This document shows, in pieces, positions 25,232 to 34,228 of a stretch of 37,188 nt of DNA. Position 1 is the stretch's first letter. Every line of letters starts with the position of its first letter. A model generated the notes under the pieces. That model searched no databases. It was given only the letters and a program-made list of their open reading frames with translations, and was not told where the DNA came from. Source of the DNA: an uncultured Alphaproteobacteria bacterium (GTDB lineage: Bacteria > Pseudomonadota > Alphaproteobacteria > Methylaequorales > Methylaequoraceae); NCBI GenBank assembly GCA_902625895.1, contig CACODD010000009.1, positions 1 through 37,188 of the forward strand, in the 5' to 3' direction. The translations under genes were made by a program, and so were the position numbers.

Positions 25232-26008
25232 TCATGGCATAGTAAACGAACGTTTAGATTTTGATTCAAGAAAATTTAGAATTGAATCAACAGTATAAAG
25301 ATTCAATTTTTTTTTTTTAATCTCAAAAATTCTGTCATTTAACGTTTTATTTTTGCTGAAAAAAATATATTTAAATACTTTTCTTAATTCAGTTATCTCG
25401 TTTTTATCAAAATTGTTTCTTTTTAATCCAACAAGATTTAAACCGCTAAGTTTAGCTCTGTTACCCATAACAGTCGAAAAGGGAACAACATCAGCCGTCA
25501 CACCAGACATTCCACCAATCATTGCACCTTCTCCAATCCGACTAAATTGATGAATTGCACTAAGAGCGCCAACAACAACATGATTCTCAATAATTACATG
25601 CCCAGCAAGTGTAGAATGGTTTGCAAATATGATATTATCCCCAACTATACAATCGTGAGCAATATGAGTTCCGACCATTAACAAACAATTTTTACCAATT
25701 TTCGTTATTCCTCCTCCTCCTTTTGTACCTAGATTAATAGTAACAAATTCTCTTATTTTACAATTTTCATCTATAAATATCTTTGTTTTTTCGCCTCTAT
25801 ATTTTAAATCCTGAGGAATTGATCCTATTGAAACAAAAGGAAAAATTTCAACGTTTTTTTTGATTTCTACATTTCCCTCGATAATAACATTATTATGGAT
25901 AATGCAATTATCATCTATTGACACATTAGCTCCTATAGTGCAAAAAGAACCAATTTTTACATTCTTCCCAATTTGACTATCTTTATGAATGACGGAATTA
26001 AGGGTCAT
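25232..26008 (-). CDS. lpxA: UDP-N-acetylglucosamine O-acyltransferase LpxA
   Basis: The 258-residue protein carries out the first step of lipid A synthesis. Residues 5-185 are hexapeptide repeats of the left-handed beta helix (IGKNVKIGSFCTIG and similar). The catalytic His118 lies in HIAHDCIVGDN. A helical C-terminal domain follows (ELRKVFKYIF). Segments IPQDLKYRGEKT and GLNLVGLKRNNF are typical of LpxA. A 65-base gap separates it from fabZ, the largest inside this operon, and holds a good promoter candidate. A 12-T run (A on the coding strand) near 25307 encodes four lysines. Confidence 0.96.
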   Translation of the reverse strand: MTLNSVIHKDSQIGKNVKIGSFCTIGANVSIDDNCIIHNNVIIEGNVEIKKNVEIFPFVSIGSIPQDLKYRGEKTKIFIDENCKIREFVTINLGTKGGGGITKIGKNCLLMVGTHIAHDCIVGDNIIFANHSTLAGHVIIENHVVVGALSAIHQFSRIGEGAMIGGMSGVTADVVPFSTVMGNRAKLSGLNLVGLKRNNFDKNEITELRKVFKYIFFSKNKTLNDRIFEIKKKKLNLYTVDSILNFLESKSKRSFTMP

Positions 26009-26042
26009 AATTTTTTATAGATTAATACGGTGGATGTCACAA
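26008..26042 (-). promoter_or_regulatory. Internal promoter for lpxA-lpxI-lpxB (leaderless)
   Basis: On the minus strand TTGTGA (26042-26037), a 17-base spacer and TATAAA (26019-26014) form a reasonable sigma-70-type promoter, four and five of six consensus bases. The -10 ends 5 bases before the lpxA ATG (26008), so the expected start site is the A of the ATG. No Shine-Dalgarno sequence is present. It lies in the longest gap inside the operon. Confidence 0.5.
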
Positions 26043-26073
26043 TTAATAAATAATTACAAATTATTACAAGAAA

Positions 26074-26526
26074 TTAAATTACAGAGTTGATAATTGCTGA
26101 TACCTCTGCCTCAGCAACTAATTTTTCATTAACAAAAGAAGTACATTTAAATTTCCAAATATTTTTGACATTTTGTTTTTTTACTACTCTATGAAATAGA
26201 GTATCGCCTGGACATACGGGCTTTCTAAATTTAGCTTTATCAACAGTAAGTAAGTATACTGAAATATTTTCTTGATTTTTTTTAAGACTATGCATGACGA
26301 GAGTACCAGCAGATTGAGCCATCGATTCAATAATAAGTGCACCAGGCATAACAGACATTGATTCAAAATGACCTTGAAAAAAATTTTCGTTAAACGTCAC
26401 ATTTTTCACGCCTACCGCACTTTCTTTTGGAATTATATCTATCAGTTTATCAATGAGAAGAAATGGATATCTATGAGGTATTAATTTTTTTATTTCCTCA
26501 ATATTAAGTTCATTTTTTTTTGTCAT
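26074..26526 (-). CDS. fabZ: 3-hydroxyacyl-ACP dehydratase FabZ
   Basis: This 150-residue hot-dog-fold enzyme dehydrates 3-hydroxyacyl-ACP in fatty acid elongation and competes with LpxA/LpxD for the same substrate. Motifs: IKKLIPHRYPFLLIDKL, NENFFQGHFESMSVMPGALIIESMAQSAG with catalytic His53 and Glu67, and KFRKPVCPGDTL. The usual GHFPxxP reads GHFESMS, a loop variation outside the catalytic pair. It overlaps lpxD by 17 bases. The ATG at 26526 is the only start that keeps the conserved N-terminal helix. Confidence 0.95.
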   Translation of the reverse strand: MTKKNELNIEEIKKLIPHRYPFLLIDKLIDIIPKESAVGVKNVTFNENFFQGHFESMSVMPGALIIESMAQSAGTLVMHSLKKNQENISVYLLTVDKAKFRKPVCPGDTLFHRVVKKQNVKNIWKFKCTSFVNEKLVAEAEVSAIINSVI

Positions 26527-27514
26527 TTTGTCTTAAGTTTTTTAAAATAATTGTATTCCTGTGCCAGTCAAATATTTTTTCAGACGGATAACCAGCAATT
26601 ACGTCATTGTCATCAATATTTTTCATAATTCCTGTTTTTGCAGCAATTTTTACATTGTTTCCAATTTTCAGATGACCGCTTATGCCAACTTGTCCGCCGA
26701 TCATAACATTATTTCCAATTGTTGTACTTCCAGAAATTCCAGTCATTGCAGCCACTATACATTTTTGACCTAGCTTTACATTGTGTCCTAAATGAACAAT
26801 GTTATCAATCATACAATAATCGTTTATTTCGGTGTCACCAATTGAACCTCTGTCAATAGTAGAATTAGCGCCTATCTCAACATTATTACCGATAATTACC
26901 CTACCAAGTTGAGGAATTTTTTTAAAAGAATTTTCATTCATAATGAATCCGAATCCTTCGCTACCTATTTTTACACCTTGATAAATTTTAACATTTTCTC
27001 CAATTATAGAATAATAAATTGATACATTATCACCTATTAAACAGTTTTCACCTATCTTTACTCCAGGCCCAATAATTGAATTACAACCAATTTCACAGTT
27101 ATCACCTATACTTGCAGTCTTGTGAATAAAAACATTGGATGACAACTTTACCGATTTACTTAAGCCTTTGATACATTCGTTTATATCAAAACTAAATTTA
27201 GGATAATCTGCTTCCGGATAAAATAACGTTGCAACCTTTGCCATATCAAAGTGGGGGTTCAGAGAAAAAATAATATTTTTATCATTTGTAAGTTGATTAC
27301 TATCTTTAATAATAAAAGCCCCAGCATCTGATTTATTATAGGTATCTTTATATTTATCAGAAACAAAGCAGATTTCATTTTGGTCTGCATCATCAACCGG
27401 TGCAATATCAAAGATCATTTTTTCCTTATTACCGGTATATTTTGAATTAAGAAATTCTGATATTTTGCTTAAAGTGAATGGCCCAGCATTTTTATAAAAC
27501 GTTTTATCAACCAT
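26510..27514 (-). CDS. lpxD: UDP-3-O-(3-hydroxyacyl)glucosamine N-acyltransferase LpxD
   Basis: This 334-residue enzyme carries out the third step of lipid A synthesis. An N-terminal uridine-binding domain (about 1-100, with FVSDKYKD and FSLNPHFDMAKVA) precedes a beta helix of hexapeptide repeats (IGDNCEIGCNSIIGPGVKIG and others). The catalytic His lies in IVHLGHNVKLG. The C-terminal end has GYPSEKIFDWHRN. Length is normal. It is 17 bases after ompH and overlaps fabZ by 17 bases. Confidence 0.96.
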   Translation of the reverse strand: MVDKTFYKNAGPFTLSKISEFLNSKYTGNKEKMIFDIAPVDDADQNEICFVSDKYKDTYNKSDAGAFIIKDSNQLTNDKNIIFSLNPHFDMAKVATLFYPEADYPKFSFDINECIKGLSKSVKLSSNVFIHKTASIGDNCEIGCNSIIGPGVKIGENCLIGDNVSIYYSIIGENVKIYQGVKIGSEGFGFIMNENSFKKIPQLGRVIIGNNVEIGANSTIDRGSIGDTEINDYCMIDNIVHLGHNVKLGQKCIVAAMTGISGSTTIGNNVMIGGQVGISGHLKIGNNVKIAAKTGIMKNIDDNDVIAGYPSEKIFDWHRNTIILKNLRQNDKKK

Positions 27515-27531
27515 TTGCTTTAATCAATATG

Positions 27532-28092
27532 TTATTTATCTAGAGAAATTTTTGGTAAAACTTTGTTTAACTCTTTTATAGCGTCATCTGTTAAATCAAT
27601 ATCTTTTCCTACAAGTATAACCTGACTTTTCGCAAGAACCAGATTTAATTGTTTCTTGTTTGCAATTATAGACAAAACGTCAACCAGTGCACCTTGAATT
27701 TTGCCAGTTGATTTTTCAAATGCAGTTTCAAATTTCTGTGCATCAGCTGCTTGTTTCCCCTTTAGTTCGTTGATTTTTTTACCTAAAACTTTTACTTTCT
27801 CAGCGTAAGCTTCTTTTGAGAGAATATTTTTTTGCTTCAGAAGTTCACTTTCTTCGTCTCTTATTATATCTTCTTGCTTAGTAAATGTATTTCTGTGCTT
27901 TCTTCTAACATCCTCAAATTGATCAACTAAACTTTGATATGCTTTAGACTGCGCAAGAATTTTTTTCATATCAACGACTCCGATACCTGAATTTGTATTT
28001 TCAACTGCTGCTTTTTTGGTTTCATTTTTTTCTTGAGCATTTAAATTCATTCCAAGAAAGATAAAATAAAGTAAAATTAAATATTTTTTCAT
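27532..28092 (-). CDS. skp: OmpH/Skp family periplasmic chaperone
   Basis: This protein holds unfolded outer-membrane proteins on their way to the BAM complex. I place the start at ATG 28092 (186 residues) rather than 28158. The shorter form begins with a signal peptide (MKKYLILLYFIFLGMNLNAQ). It has GGAG five bases upstream and avoids overlapping the end of bamA. After a linker comes GIGVVDMKKILAQSKAYQSL (the OmpH first strand), then a Lys/Glu-rich coiled coil (about 65-135) and a closing NLVLAKSQVILVGKDIDLTDDAIKELN segment. The position between bamA and lpxD is canonical. Confidence 0.92.
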   Translation of the reverse strand: MKKYLILLYFIFLGMNLNAQEKNETKKAAVENTNSGIGVVDMKKILAQSKAYQSLVDQFEDVRRKHRNTFTKQEDIIRDEESELLKQKNILSKEAYAEKVKVLGKKINELKGKQAADAQKFETAFEKSTGKIQGALVDVLSIIANKKQLNLVLAKSQVILVGKDIDLTDDAIKELNKVLPKISLDK

Positions 28093-28111
28093 ATTGCTCC
28101 TTAATTTATAT

Positions 28112-30466
28112 TTAATATGTTGTACCAAAACTAAATCTAAAAATCTCTTTTTTATCATAATTTTCTTTTAAAATTGCTCTTGTTAAGAAAAATTTGACTG
28201 GGCCGAAAGGAGAAATCCAAGTTAATCCAACACCTGCAGAGGCTCTCAAAGTATTTTCATCCTTAATGAAGCTACTCGAAGAATTCGTGTTGTAAATACT
28301 ACCAATGTCTATAAAAGCTAAACCACTTAATCCGAGATCATCTGGCAAACCTAGGGGAAAGTTTAATTCATTTCTTACAAGATAATATATCTCTCCACCT
28401 AGGGCATCGCCAGTAGATGTATCCCTTGGACCAATCCCTAAATTTTTAAACCCTCTTAATCGATCTCCGTTCAGAAAAAATCTATCATTAATCTTTACAT
28501 CCTTAATTGAAGCAATGTAACCACCCTCGATAAAAGTTCCTAAATACAATCCCCCACCATCAGACATTCTATAGAAATTAGCTACTTTTAATTCACTAGA
28601 AAAATGTTCAGAATCACCTAATAGTCCATGAAAGTCTAAATCCAATCTAATCCTGTATCCATCAGTAGGATTTAACCTATCGTTTAGTTTGTCATACTGA
28701 AAAGCTTGACCAATTATTGAACTTGTTCTTTTACCCTCTTGTTCTCTTATAAAAAGAGAGGTCGAGTTATCAATATCATGAATTTTGTCTCTTTTTAAAG
28801 TGTAACTGGAAATATGCCTAAAATCATCAAATAATTCGTAACCTGCTCTTAATTTAAATCCTATTATATTATTTTTATACCCACTATACGTTTTATTATT
28901 TCTTCTTACATTAAAAATATCTATACCAGCTGCAACATCGGAATCTAAAAAATAGGGATCTGTATAACTAAGGTCAATACTGGACCTTCGGGTCGAAAGA
29001 CCAAGATCTAATGACAATTCTTTAGCTTGACCAAAAACATTAGATTCTTTTATACCTAAATTTCCGAGAGCACCGTCTAGAGAAGAAAATCCTGCGCCAA
29101 CAGAAAATTCACCAGTTGAGCGTTCTGTAACTTCAACATCAATTGTGGACTTGTTAGTCCCTGACAACTCATCGACTTTGAATTCTACATTTTCAAAAAG
29201 ACCAGTCGATCTTACGTTTTTTTCGCTCTGTCTTATCTTTAAGGAGTTAAAGGGATCACCTTCCACTAGTTCCATTTCACGTCTGATAACTTTATCTTCA
29301 GTTTTAATATTACCCTTGATATTTATTCGATCCACGTAAATCTTAGAACCCTGGTTGATACTGAAAATAATATTTACTTTACTTGTTTTTTTTAACTTCC
29401 TAATCTTAGGTATCACTTCTACAAAAGCATAACCTAATTCTGATGTTTTTTCATTTATGTTTTTGATTGTTCTATCTATTTTATCAGTGTCATACCAATC
29501 ACCTGAAGTAATTTCCAATAATGAAGATAGCTTTTTATTAGATAACTTTCTAATTGAAGAATCAATCTTGACATCATTAACTTTATATCTATTTCCTTCC
29601 GATAAATTAAAATTTACAATAAAATCTTTCTTATTTTTCACCAAGCTTGAGTTTGCAGAAATTACATTAAAGTCTATATATCCATTTTTAAAGTAATATT
29701 CTTTTAACAAGTCCTTATCATAATTAACTCTATCTCTGTCGAACCGATCATTTGAACCCCAAAATTCATACCACCTGTATTCTGCAGAAGAAATTACATC
29801 TCTTAATGTTGAATCTGAGAAAACATTATTATTTAAAAAATTAATTTTTTTGATTGTAGCTTCTTTTCCCTCGTAAACTTCAAAAACTAAATTCACTCTA
29901 TTTTGGTTAAGTTTTATATATTTTGGTTCTACAAAGGTTGAAAAATAACCAGATCTTTTATAAATTGTTTGAATTTTCTTTACATCATTTTTTATTAAAT
30001 CTGCTGAAAAAACATTTCTAGACTTAGATTCAAGCTCAGCTATAATTATCTCATCTGAAATTTCTGTATTACCTTCTACAGATATTTGATCGATTAATGG
30101 GTTTTCTTTTACATTAATAAAAACGATATTGTCGTTTTTATATATATTTACGTTTTCGTAGTATCCTGTTTTATAAAGATTTTTAATAGCTATACTCAGA
30201 TCTTTAGGCTTTGTTTTATTAGAATCAATTAGTGAGTCCCTTATTACAACAGACGAATCTAATCGATTATTACCCTGAACAACTATTTGAGTATTTTTTG
30301 GAACAACAATCGGCTTATTTTCAATTAATTTCTCATCTTTACCATAGTATTCATTATTGTAGCTAGATGAGGGACTAGCAGGGGAGTTATCTTGTGAATA
30401 GGCATTATTTGTTAAAAAGAGATAAACTAAAAAAAGATAAAAAAGATTTTTTTTTTGTATACTCAT
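28112..30466 (-). CDS. bamA: Outer membrane protein assembly factor BamA (Omp85)
   Basis: This 784-residue core component of the BAM complex inserts beta-barrel proteins into the outer membrane. A signal peptide comes first (MSIQKKNLFYLFLVYLFLTNNAYS). Five POTRA-like domains span about 45-440 (for example QISVEGNTEISDEII and DRINIKGNIKTEDKVIRREM). The 16-strand barrel begins near 455 (GEFSVGAGFSSLDG). The lid-lock motif RLRGFKNLGIGPRD is present, and the last residues FSFGTTY form the C-terminal beta signal. It lies 6 bases after rseP. A 10-A run lies in the signal peptide codons. Confidence 0.96.
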   Translation of the reverse strand: MSIQKKNLFYLFLVYLFLTNNAYSQDNSPASPSSSYNNEYYGKDEKLIENKPIVVPKNTQIVVQGNNRLDSSVVIRDSLIDSNKTKPKDLSIAIKNLYKTGYYENVNIYKNDNIVFINVKENPLIDQISVEGNTEISDEIIIAELESKSRNVFSADLIKNDVKKIQTIYKRSGYFSTFVEPKYIKLNQNRVNLVFEVYEGKEATIKKINFLNNNVFSDSTLRDVISSAEYRWYEFWGSNDRFDRDRVNYDKDLLKEYYFKNGYIDFNVISANSSLVKNKKDFIVNFNLSEGNRYKVNDVKIDSSIRKLSNKKLSSLLEITSGDWYDTDKIDRTIKNINEKTSELGYAFVEVIPKIRKLKKTSKVNIIFSINQGSKIYVDRINIKGNIKTEDKVIRREMELVEGDPFNSLKIRQSEKNVRSTGLFENVEFKVDELSGTNKSTIDVEVTERSTGEFSVGAGFSSLDGALGNLGIKESNVFGQAKELSLDLGLSTRRSSIDLSYTDPYFLDSDVAAGIDIFNVRRNNKTYSGYKNNIIGFKLRAGYELFDDFRHISSYTLKRDKIHDIDNSTSLFIREQEGKRTSSIIGQAFQYDKLNDRLNPTDGYRIRLDLDFHGLLGDSEHFSSELKVANFYRMSDGGGLYLGTFIEGGYIASIKDVKINDRFFLNGDRLRGFKNLGIGPRDTSTGDALGGEIYYLVRNELNFPLGLPDDLGLSGLAFIDIGSIYNTNSSSSFIKDENTLRASAGVGLTWISPFGPVKFFLTRAILKENYDKKEIFRFSFGTTY

Positions 30467-30472
30467 TTTTAC

Positions 30473-31522
30473 CTACTTAAAAAATCTTAGAATGTCATTA
30501 TATGTGGCAAAAATCATAAGTGAAATAAGTATAAAAAAACCAAATGTATGAGCAATTTCAAGGTATTTTCTTTTTAAAGGTCCACCATTTATGAATTCAA
30601 TAAAATTCAACAATAGGTGTCCACCATCTAACATAGGAATTGGAAATAGATTTATTAAACCAAGGTTTAGAGAAATTATCATCATAAACCACAAAGTACT
30701 ATGTAAACCTTTACTCCAAAAGTCTCCAGATAACTCTGCTATTCGGATTGGACCGCCAAGTTCGTCTGCACCTCTATTACCAGTGATTATTTCGTAAACA
30801 CCAACAAGGGTTAGTTTGGTAAAGTTATATATTTGTAATAAAGATTCATTAAATGATTCAATAATGTTTAACTTTTTATTCTCTATTGTTCCTCTAATTC
30901 CAATAATATTATTAATTACGTTTACCTTTACTTCTGAAACTTTTCCATCTCTGCTAAATAATAATTTTATAGACTGATTATTTTTATCCTCAATAAGCCT
31001 CTTTATCTGAGAAAATCTTTCTATTTTATTTCCATCAATTTCAATAATAAGATCACCTTCTTTTAAACCTGAATTGTAAGCAGGCATATCTTTTTCAACA
31101 TAACTTATTTCAGGCTTATCGATTGAAATACCGTAAAAAATATTTATAAAAATTAACAATACGAAAGAAAAAATAAAGTTTGCTGCAGGACCTGCAACAA
31201 GAATCATTGATCTTTGATATATTGTTTTTTCATGGAATGATTGTCCAGGAATTATTTCACTTGAGTCTTTTTTTTTTGTACTTGCTTCATCCAAATCTCC
31301 GTGCATTTTGACATATCCACCAAGTGGAATTAAAGAAAATTTCCATCTGGTATCGTTTTGGTCTGTAAATCCAAATAGTTCTTTTCCAAAACCAATTGAA
31401 AAAACTTCAACTTTTACTCCATTTTTACGGGCAATAAGATAATGACCAAGTTCATGCACGAAAACTAGTATTGTTAAGATTATAATAAATGGAATTAAGT
31501 TGTTTAAAATTATATCTATCAT
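30473..31522 (-). CDS. rseP: RseP-type site-2 membrane metalloprotease
   Basis: This 349-residue intramembrane zinc protease has the HELGH metal motif at residues 23-27 in the first helix and the second metal site in LFPIPMLDGGH near residue 295. GPAANFIFSF marks the second helix. Only one PDZ domain (about 125-205, AYNSGLKEGDLIIEIDGNK) is seen, whereas E. coli RseP has two. In the family it releases membrane-tethered anti-sigma factors or clears signal peptides. It lies 7 bases after dxr and 6 before bamA. Its substrate cannot be told here. Confidence 0.94.
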   Translation of the reverse strand: MIDIILNNLIPFIIILTILVFVHELGHYLIARKNGVKVEVFSIGFGKELFGFTDQNDTRWKFSLIPLGGYVKMHGDLDEASTKKKDSSEIIPGQSFHEKTIYQRSMILVAGPAANFIFSFVLLIFINIFYGISIDKPEISYVEKDMPAYNSGLKEGDLIIEIDGNKIERFSQIKRLIEDKNNQSIKLLFSRDGKVSEVKVNVINNIIGIRGTIENKKLNIIESFNESLLQIYNFTKLTLVGVYEIITGNRGADELGGPIRIAELSGDFWSKGLHSTLWFMMIISLNLGLINLFPIPMLDGGHLLLNFIEFINGGPLKRKYLEIAHTFGFFILISLMIFATYNDILRFFK

Positions 31523-31529
31523 TGCGTTT

Positions 31530-32690
31530 TTAGTAGGATCCTGATTTTATTATACTATTTGTCAAATCTCTTGAATCTTTATCTACTTCAATTACATCTT
31601 TTATACTATTGATACTAGATATAGAAGAATTATTTAAAGTTTTTTCTACAACACTTGCTATCGAAAGAAATTTAATTTTCTTTTCCAAAAATCTTTGAAC
31701 AGCAACCTCGTTTGCTGCATTAAGAATTGTTGGAGCACTTTTTCCAATTTCTAAAGAATTGTAGGCAAGTTGCAGACATGGATATTTGTTTAAATCAGGT
31801 TCGAAAAAAGTAAGTTTTTTTATCTCAGATAAATTTAGTCTTTGGACATCTGTTTTTATTCTTTCGGGATAAGCCAGTGTAAAAGATATTGGCGTTCTCA
31901 TGTCAGGAGTTCCCATTTGCGCCAACATTGAACCATCCATATATTCAACACAAGAATGGATAATAGATTCAGGATGAATTACCACATCTATATTTTTTTG
32001 GTGAATACCAAAAAGATAACAAGCTTCAATTAATTCTAGACCTTTATTCATCATAGTTGCTGAATCAATAGAAATTTTTTTACCCATAGACCAATTTGGA
32101 TGCTTAATTGCCTCTCTCGGAGTAACGTCTTTGAGTTCATCTATTTTTTTTTTAAAAAAAGGTCCGCCAGAGGCAGTTAATATTAGTCTTGATATTTTCG
32201 ATTTGTTTTTCGAATCTAATACTTGATAAATAGCGTTGTGTTCAGAATCAACTGGTAAAATTTTAGCATTATTACTTTTGGCAAGTGAGGTAACTAAGGA
32301 TCCAGAACAGACCAAGCTCTCTTTATTTGCCAGTGCAATTGATAAGCCTTTCTTTAAAGCAGAAACTACAGGTAGTAATCCAGCAGAACCAGTAATCGCG
32401 GCCATAACTAGATCCGTATTAACGTCAAGTATTTCTTCGTAAGAATTTAAGCCATTCAGTACTTTTAAATTTTTATTTGAATTTAAATCAATAAATTTTT
32501 TATACGAAGCATTATCATTAATCGAAACAATTTTTGGTTTAAACAAATTAGCTTGCTCAAGTAGCCTTAAATAGTTTTTATTTGCTGTAAGAGCTATAAC
32601 TTCGTATTTATCTGGATTATGTTTGATTATATCAAGTGTTGATCGTCCTATTGAACCAGTTGAGCCAAAAATTGTAATTTTTTTTTTCAT
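31530..32690 (-). CDS. dxr: 1-deoxy-D-xylulose 5-phosphate reductoisomerase
   Basis: The 386-residue NADPH-dependent enzyme makes MEP, the committed isoprenoid precursor. The nucleotide loop is GSTGSIGRST (9-18). Further motifs are LANKESLVCSG, PVDSEHNAIYQ (metal ligands), LTASGGPF, HPNWSMGKKISIDSATMMNKGLELIEA (substrate phosphate and flap), and ESIIHSCVEYMDGS. Downstream products of the pathway (IspDF, 5256) feed UppS, encoded two genes upstream. It lies 7 bases after cdsA. The stretch TTTTTTTTTT-AAAAAAA near 32144 is low complexity but coding. Confidence 0.97.
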   Translation of the reverse strand: MKKKITIFGSTGSIGRSTLDIIKHNPDKYEVIALTANKNYLRLLEQANLFKPKIVSINDNASYKKFIDLNSNKNLKVLNGLNSYEEILDVNTDLVMAAITGSAGLLPVVSALKKGLSIALANKESLVCSGSLVTSLAKSNNAKILPVDSEHNAIYQVLDSKNKSKISRLILTASGGPFFKKKIDELKDVTPREAIKHPNWSMGKKISIDSATMMNKGLELIEACYLFGIHQKNIDVVIHPESIIHSCVEYMDGSMLAQMGTPDMRTPISFTLAYPERIKTDVQRLNLSEIKKLTFFEPDLNKYPCLQLAYNSLEIGKSAPTILNAANEVAVQRFLEKKIKFLSIASVVEKTLNNSSISSINSIKDVIEVDKDSRDLTNSIIKSGSY

Positions 32691-32697
32691 ATATTAA

Positions 32698-33534
32698 TTA
32701 TACTATAAAAAAAAAATTATAATCTAATAACTTTATTATTGAAACAAATATGATTAGTGCAAAAATACTATCCAACCTATCTAACAATCCTCCATGACCT
32801 GGAATTAAATTACTGCTGTCCTTTAAGTAACAATATCTTTTAAATCCTGACTCTATTAAATCACCAACTTGAGAGATTATAGAAAATGCAAATGAGGAAT
32901 AAATTATATTTGAAATATTAGAATTGTTAAAAAAAATTATTGTACAAAAAAAAATTGGAACTATGATTCCGCCAATAAAACCTGCTACAGTTTTGTTTGG
33001 GCTTATGCTTGGCATAATTTTAGGCCCACCAATTATAGAGCCAAAAAAATATGCAGAAACATCTACAATCATTGTGAAAAAAACAATAAAAAAAATAAAA
33101 CTTATAAATTCAGTATTTTGACTCATTCCATTTAAAAAAATAAATGCAAAAGTCACGTATATTAAACAAATGATTTTTACAACTGAAATATCTGATAGCT
33201 TTAATAGGCAAACAAAAATAAGAATAAAACAAAGTATCTGAAAGCTTAAGAGTTGAAAATTTAGTAAAAAAACAAAAAAATTAATTAAACAAATTAAAAT
33301 TAAGTCATATTTTGTAACTTGAAATTTAGATAATAAAAAATTACTACCATTAACTTTTTTATTTATAAAACGTTTAAATTCTAGCATTCTTAAAATCTCC
33401 CAACTTGTCAAAAATAATAGAAATTGAGAAAAAGCTAAAAAAATATAATTATTAGAATAAACCATAACAAAGAAAATTATAAACATTACAAAAAATGATA
33501 ATGTTCTTATCAATAAAGAGTTTTTTTCAATCAC
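32698..33534 (-). CDS. cdsA: Phosphatidate cytidylyltransferase CdsA
   Basis: This multi-spanning membrane enzyme makes CDP-diacylglycerol from phosphatidate and CTP. The C-terminal signature is clear: ISPNKTVAGFIGGI, SQVGDLIESGFKRY, KDSSNLIPGHGGLLDRLDS. I place the start at GTG 33534 (278 residues, normal length). AAGG lies about 8 bases upstream, and the overlap with uppS is only 8 bases (GTGATTGA). The ORF-track start at 33642 would overlap uppS by 116 bases and add an unlikely N-terminus; ATG 33582 is an alternative. About seven to eight hydrophobic segments. Confidence 0.92.
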   Translation of the reverse strand: MIEKNSLLIRTLSFFVMFIIFFVMVYSNNYIFLAFSQFLLFLTSWEILRMLEFKRFINKKVNGSNFLLSKFQVTKYDLILICLINFFVFLLNFQLLSFQILCFILIFVCLLKLSDISVVKIICLIYVTFAFIFLNGMSQNTEFISFIFFIVFFTMIVDVSAYFFGSIIGGPKIMPSISPNKTVAGFIGGIIVPIFFCTIIFFNNSNISNIIYSSFAFSIISQVGDLIESGFKRYCYLKDSSNLIPGHGGLLDRLDSIFALIIFVSIIKLLDYNFFFIV

Positions 33535-34228
33535 CGCCAAACCTTCTTTTCCTATTAATATAATTTTTAAGTGCCAAAACATATTTTTGGGTATTAAACT
33601 CAGGCCATAAAGTTTTAGTAAAATAAAGTTCAGAATATGCAACTTGCCAAAGCAAAAAATTAGAAAGCCTCATTTCACCAGATGTTCTAATAACGAAATC
33701 TGGATCAGGAATATCTTTAGTCATCAGACTTTTCGAGATATCTAATTCGGTCAATAGGGTTATATTTTTGTTTATTTTTTTAATGGAGTTTACAATTTCA
33801 CTTCTCGAACCGTAACTTAATGCCAAAGTAAAATGAAGCTTGTTAAAAAATCTAGTGCGATCTTGCAGACTTTTTAACTTTGATTTTATTTTATTGTTAA
33901 ATTTATCAATTTCTCCAATAAAAGAAAATTTAATTTTTTTTTTTATAAAATGTTCTTCCTCAGAGTCTAGATAAAAACTAAGTAAAGTTTGTAAATTTAA
34001 TATTTCATCTTTACTACGACTCCAGTTTTCTGTGGAGAAACTAAAAAATGTTAAATATTTAATATTAAATTCAAGAGACTTTTTTACAATTTTTTTTACA
34101 ATTTCTGAGCCCTTTTTATGACCGTCAATAATTTTAAGTTTTTTTTTCTTTGCCCATCTTCTATTCCCATCCATGATAAAAGCTACATGATTGGGTAATT
34201 GCTTTTTTAAATTTGAATCAAAGCACAT
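33527..34228 (-). CDS. uppS: Undecaprenyl diphosphate synthase (cis-prenyltransferase)
   Basis: This 233-residue enzyme makes the C55 lipid carrier for peptidoglycan and LPS assembly. Motifs: HVAFIMDGNRRWAKKK with catalytic Asp20, GHKKGSE, TFFSFSTENWSR, and the terminal RTSGEMRLSNFLLWQVAYSELYF. Length is typical. It overlaps frr by one base (TAATG) and cdsA by 8, so the three are translationally linked. Its substrates come from the MEP pathway genes in this window. Confidence 0.96.
   Translation of the reverse strand: MCFDSNLKKQLPNHVAFIMDGNRRWAKKKKLKIIDGHKKGSEIVKKIVKKSLEFNIKYLTFFSFSTENWSRSKDEILNLQTLLSFYLDSEEEHFIKKKIKFSFIGEIDKFNNKIKSKLKSLQDRTRFFNKLHFTLALSYGSRSEIVNSIKKINKNITLLTELDISKSLMTKDIPDPDFVIRTSGEMRLSNFLLWQVAYSELYFTKTLWPEFNTQKYVLALKNYINRKRRFGGD

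Noticed and set aside
32698-33642. Long cdsA start at 33642 from the ORF track
   Set aside because: It would overlap uppS by 116 bases. The GTG at 33534 has a ribosome site, an 8-base overlap and the usual CdsA length.
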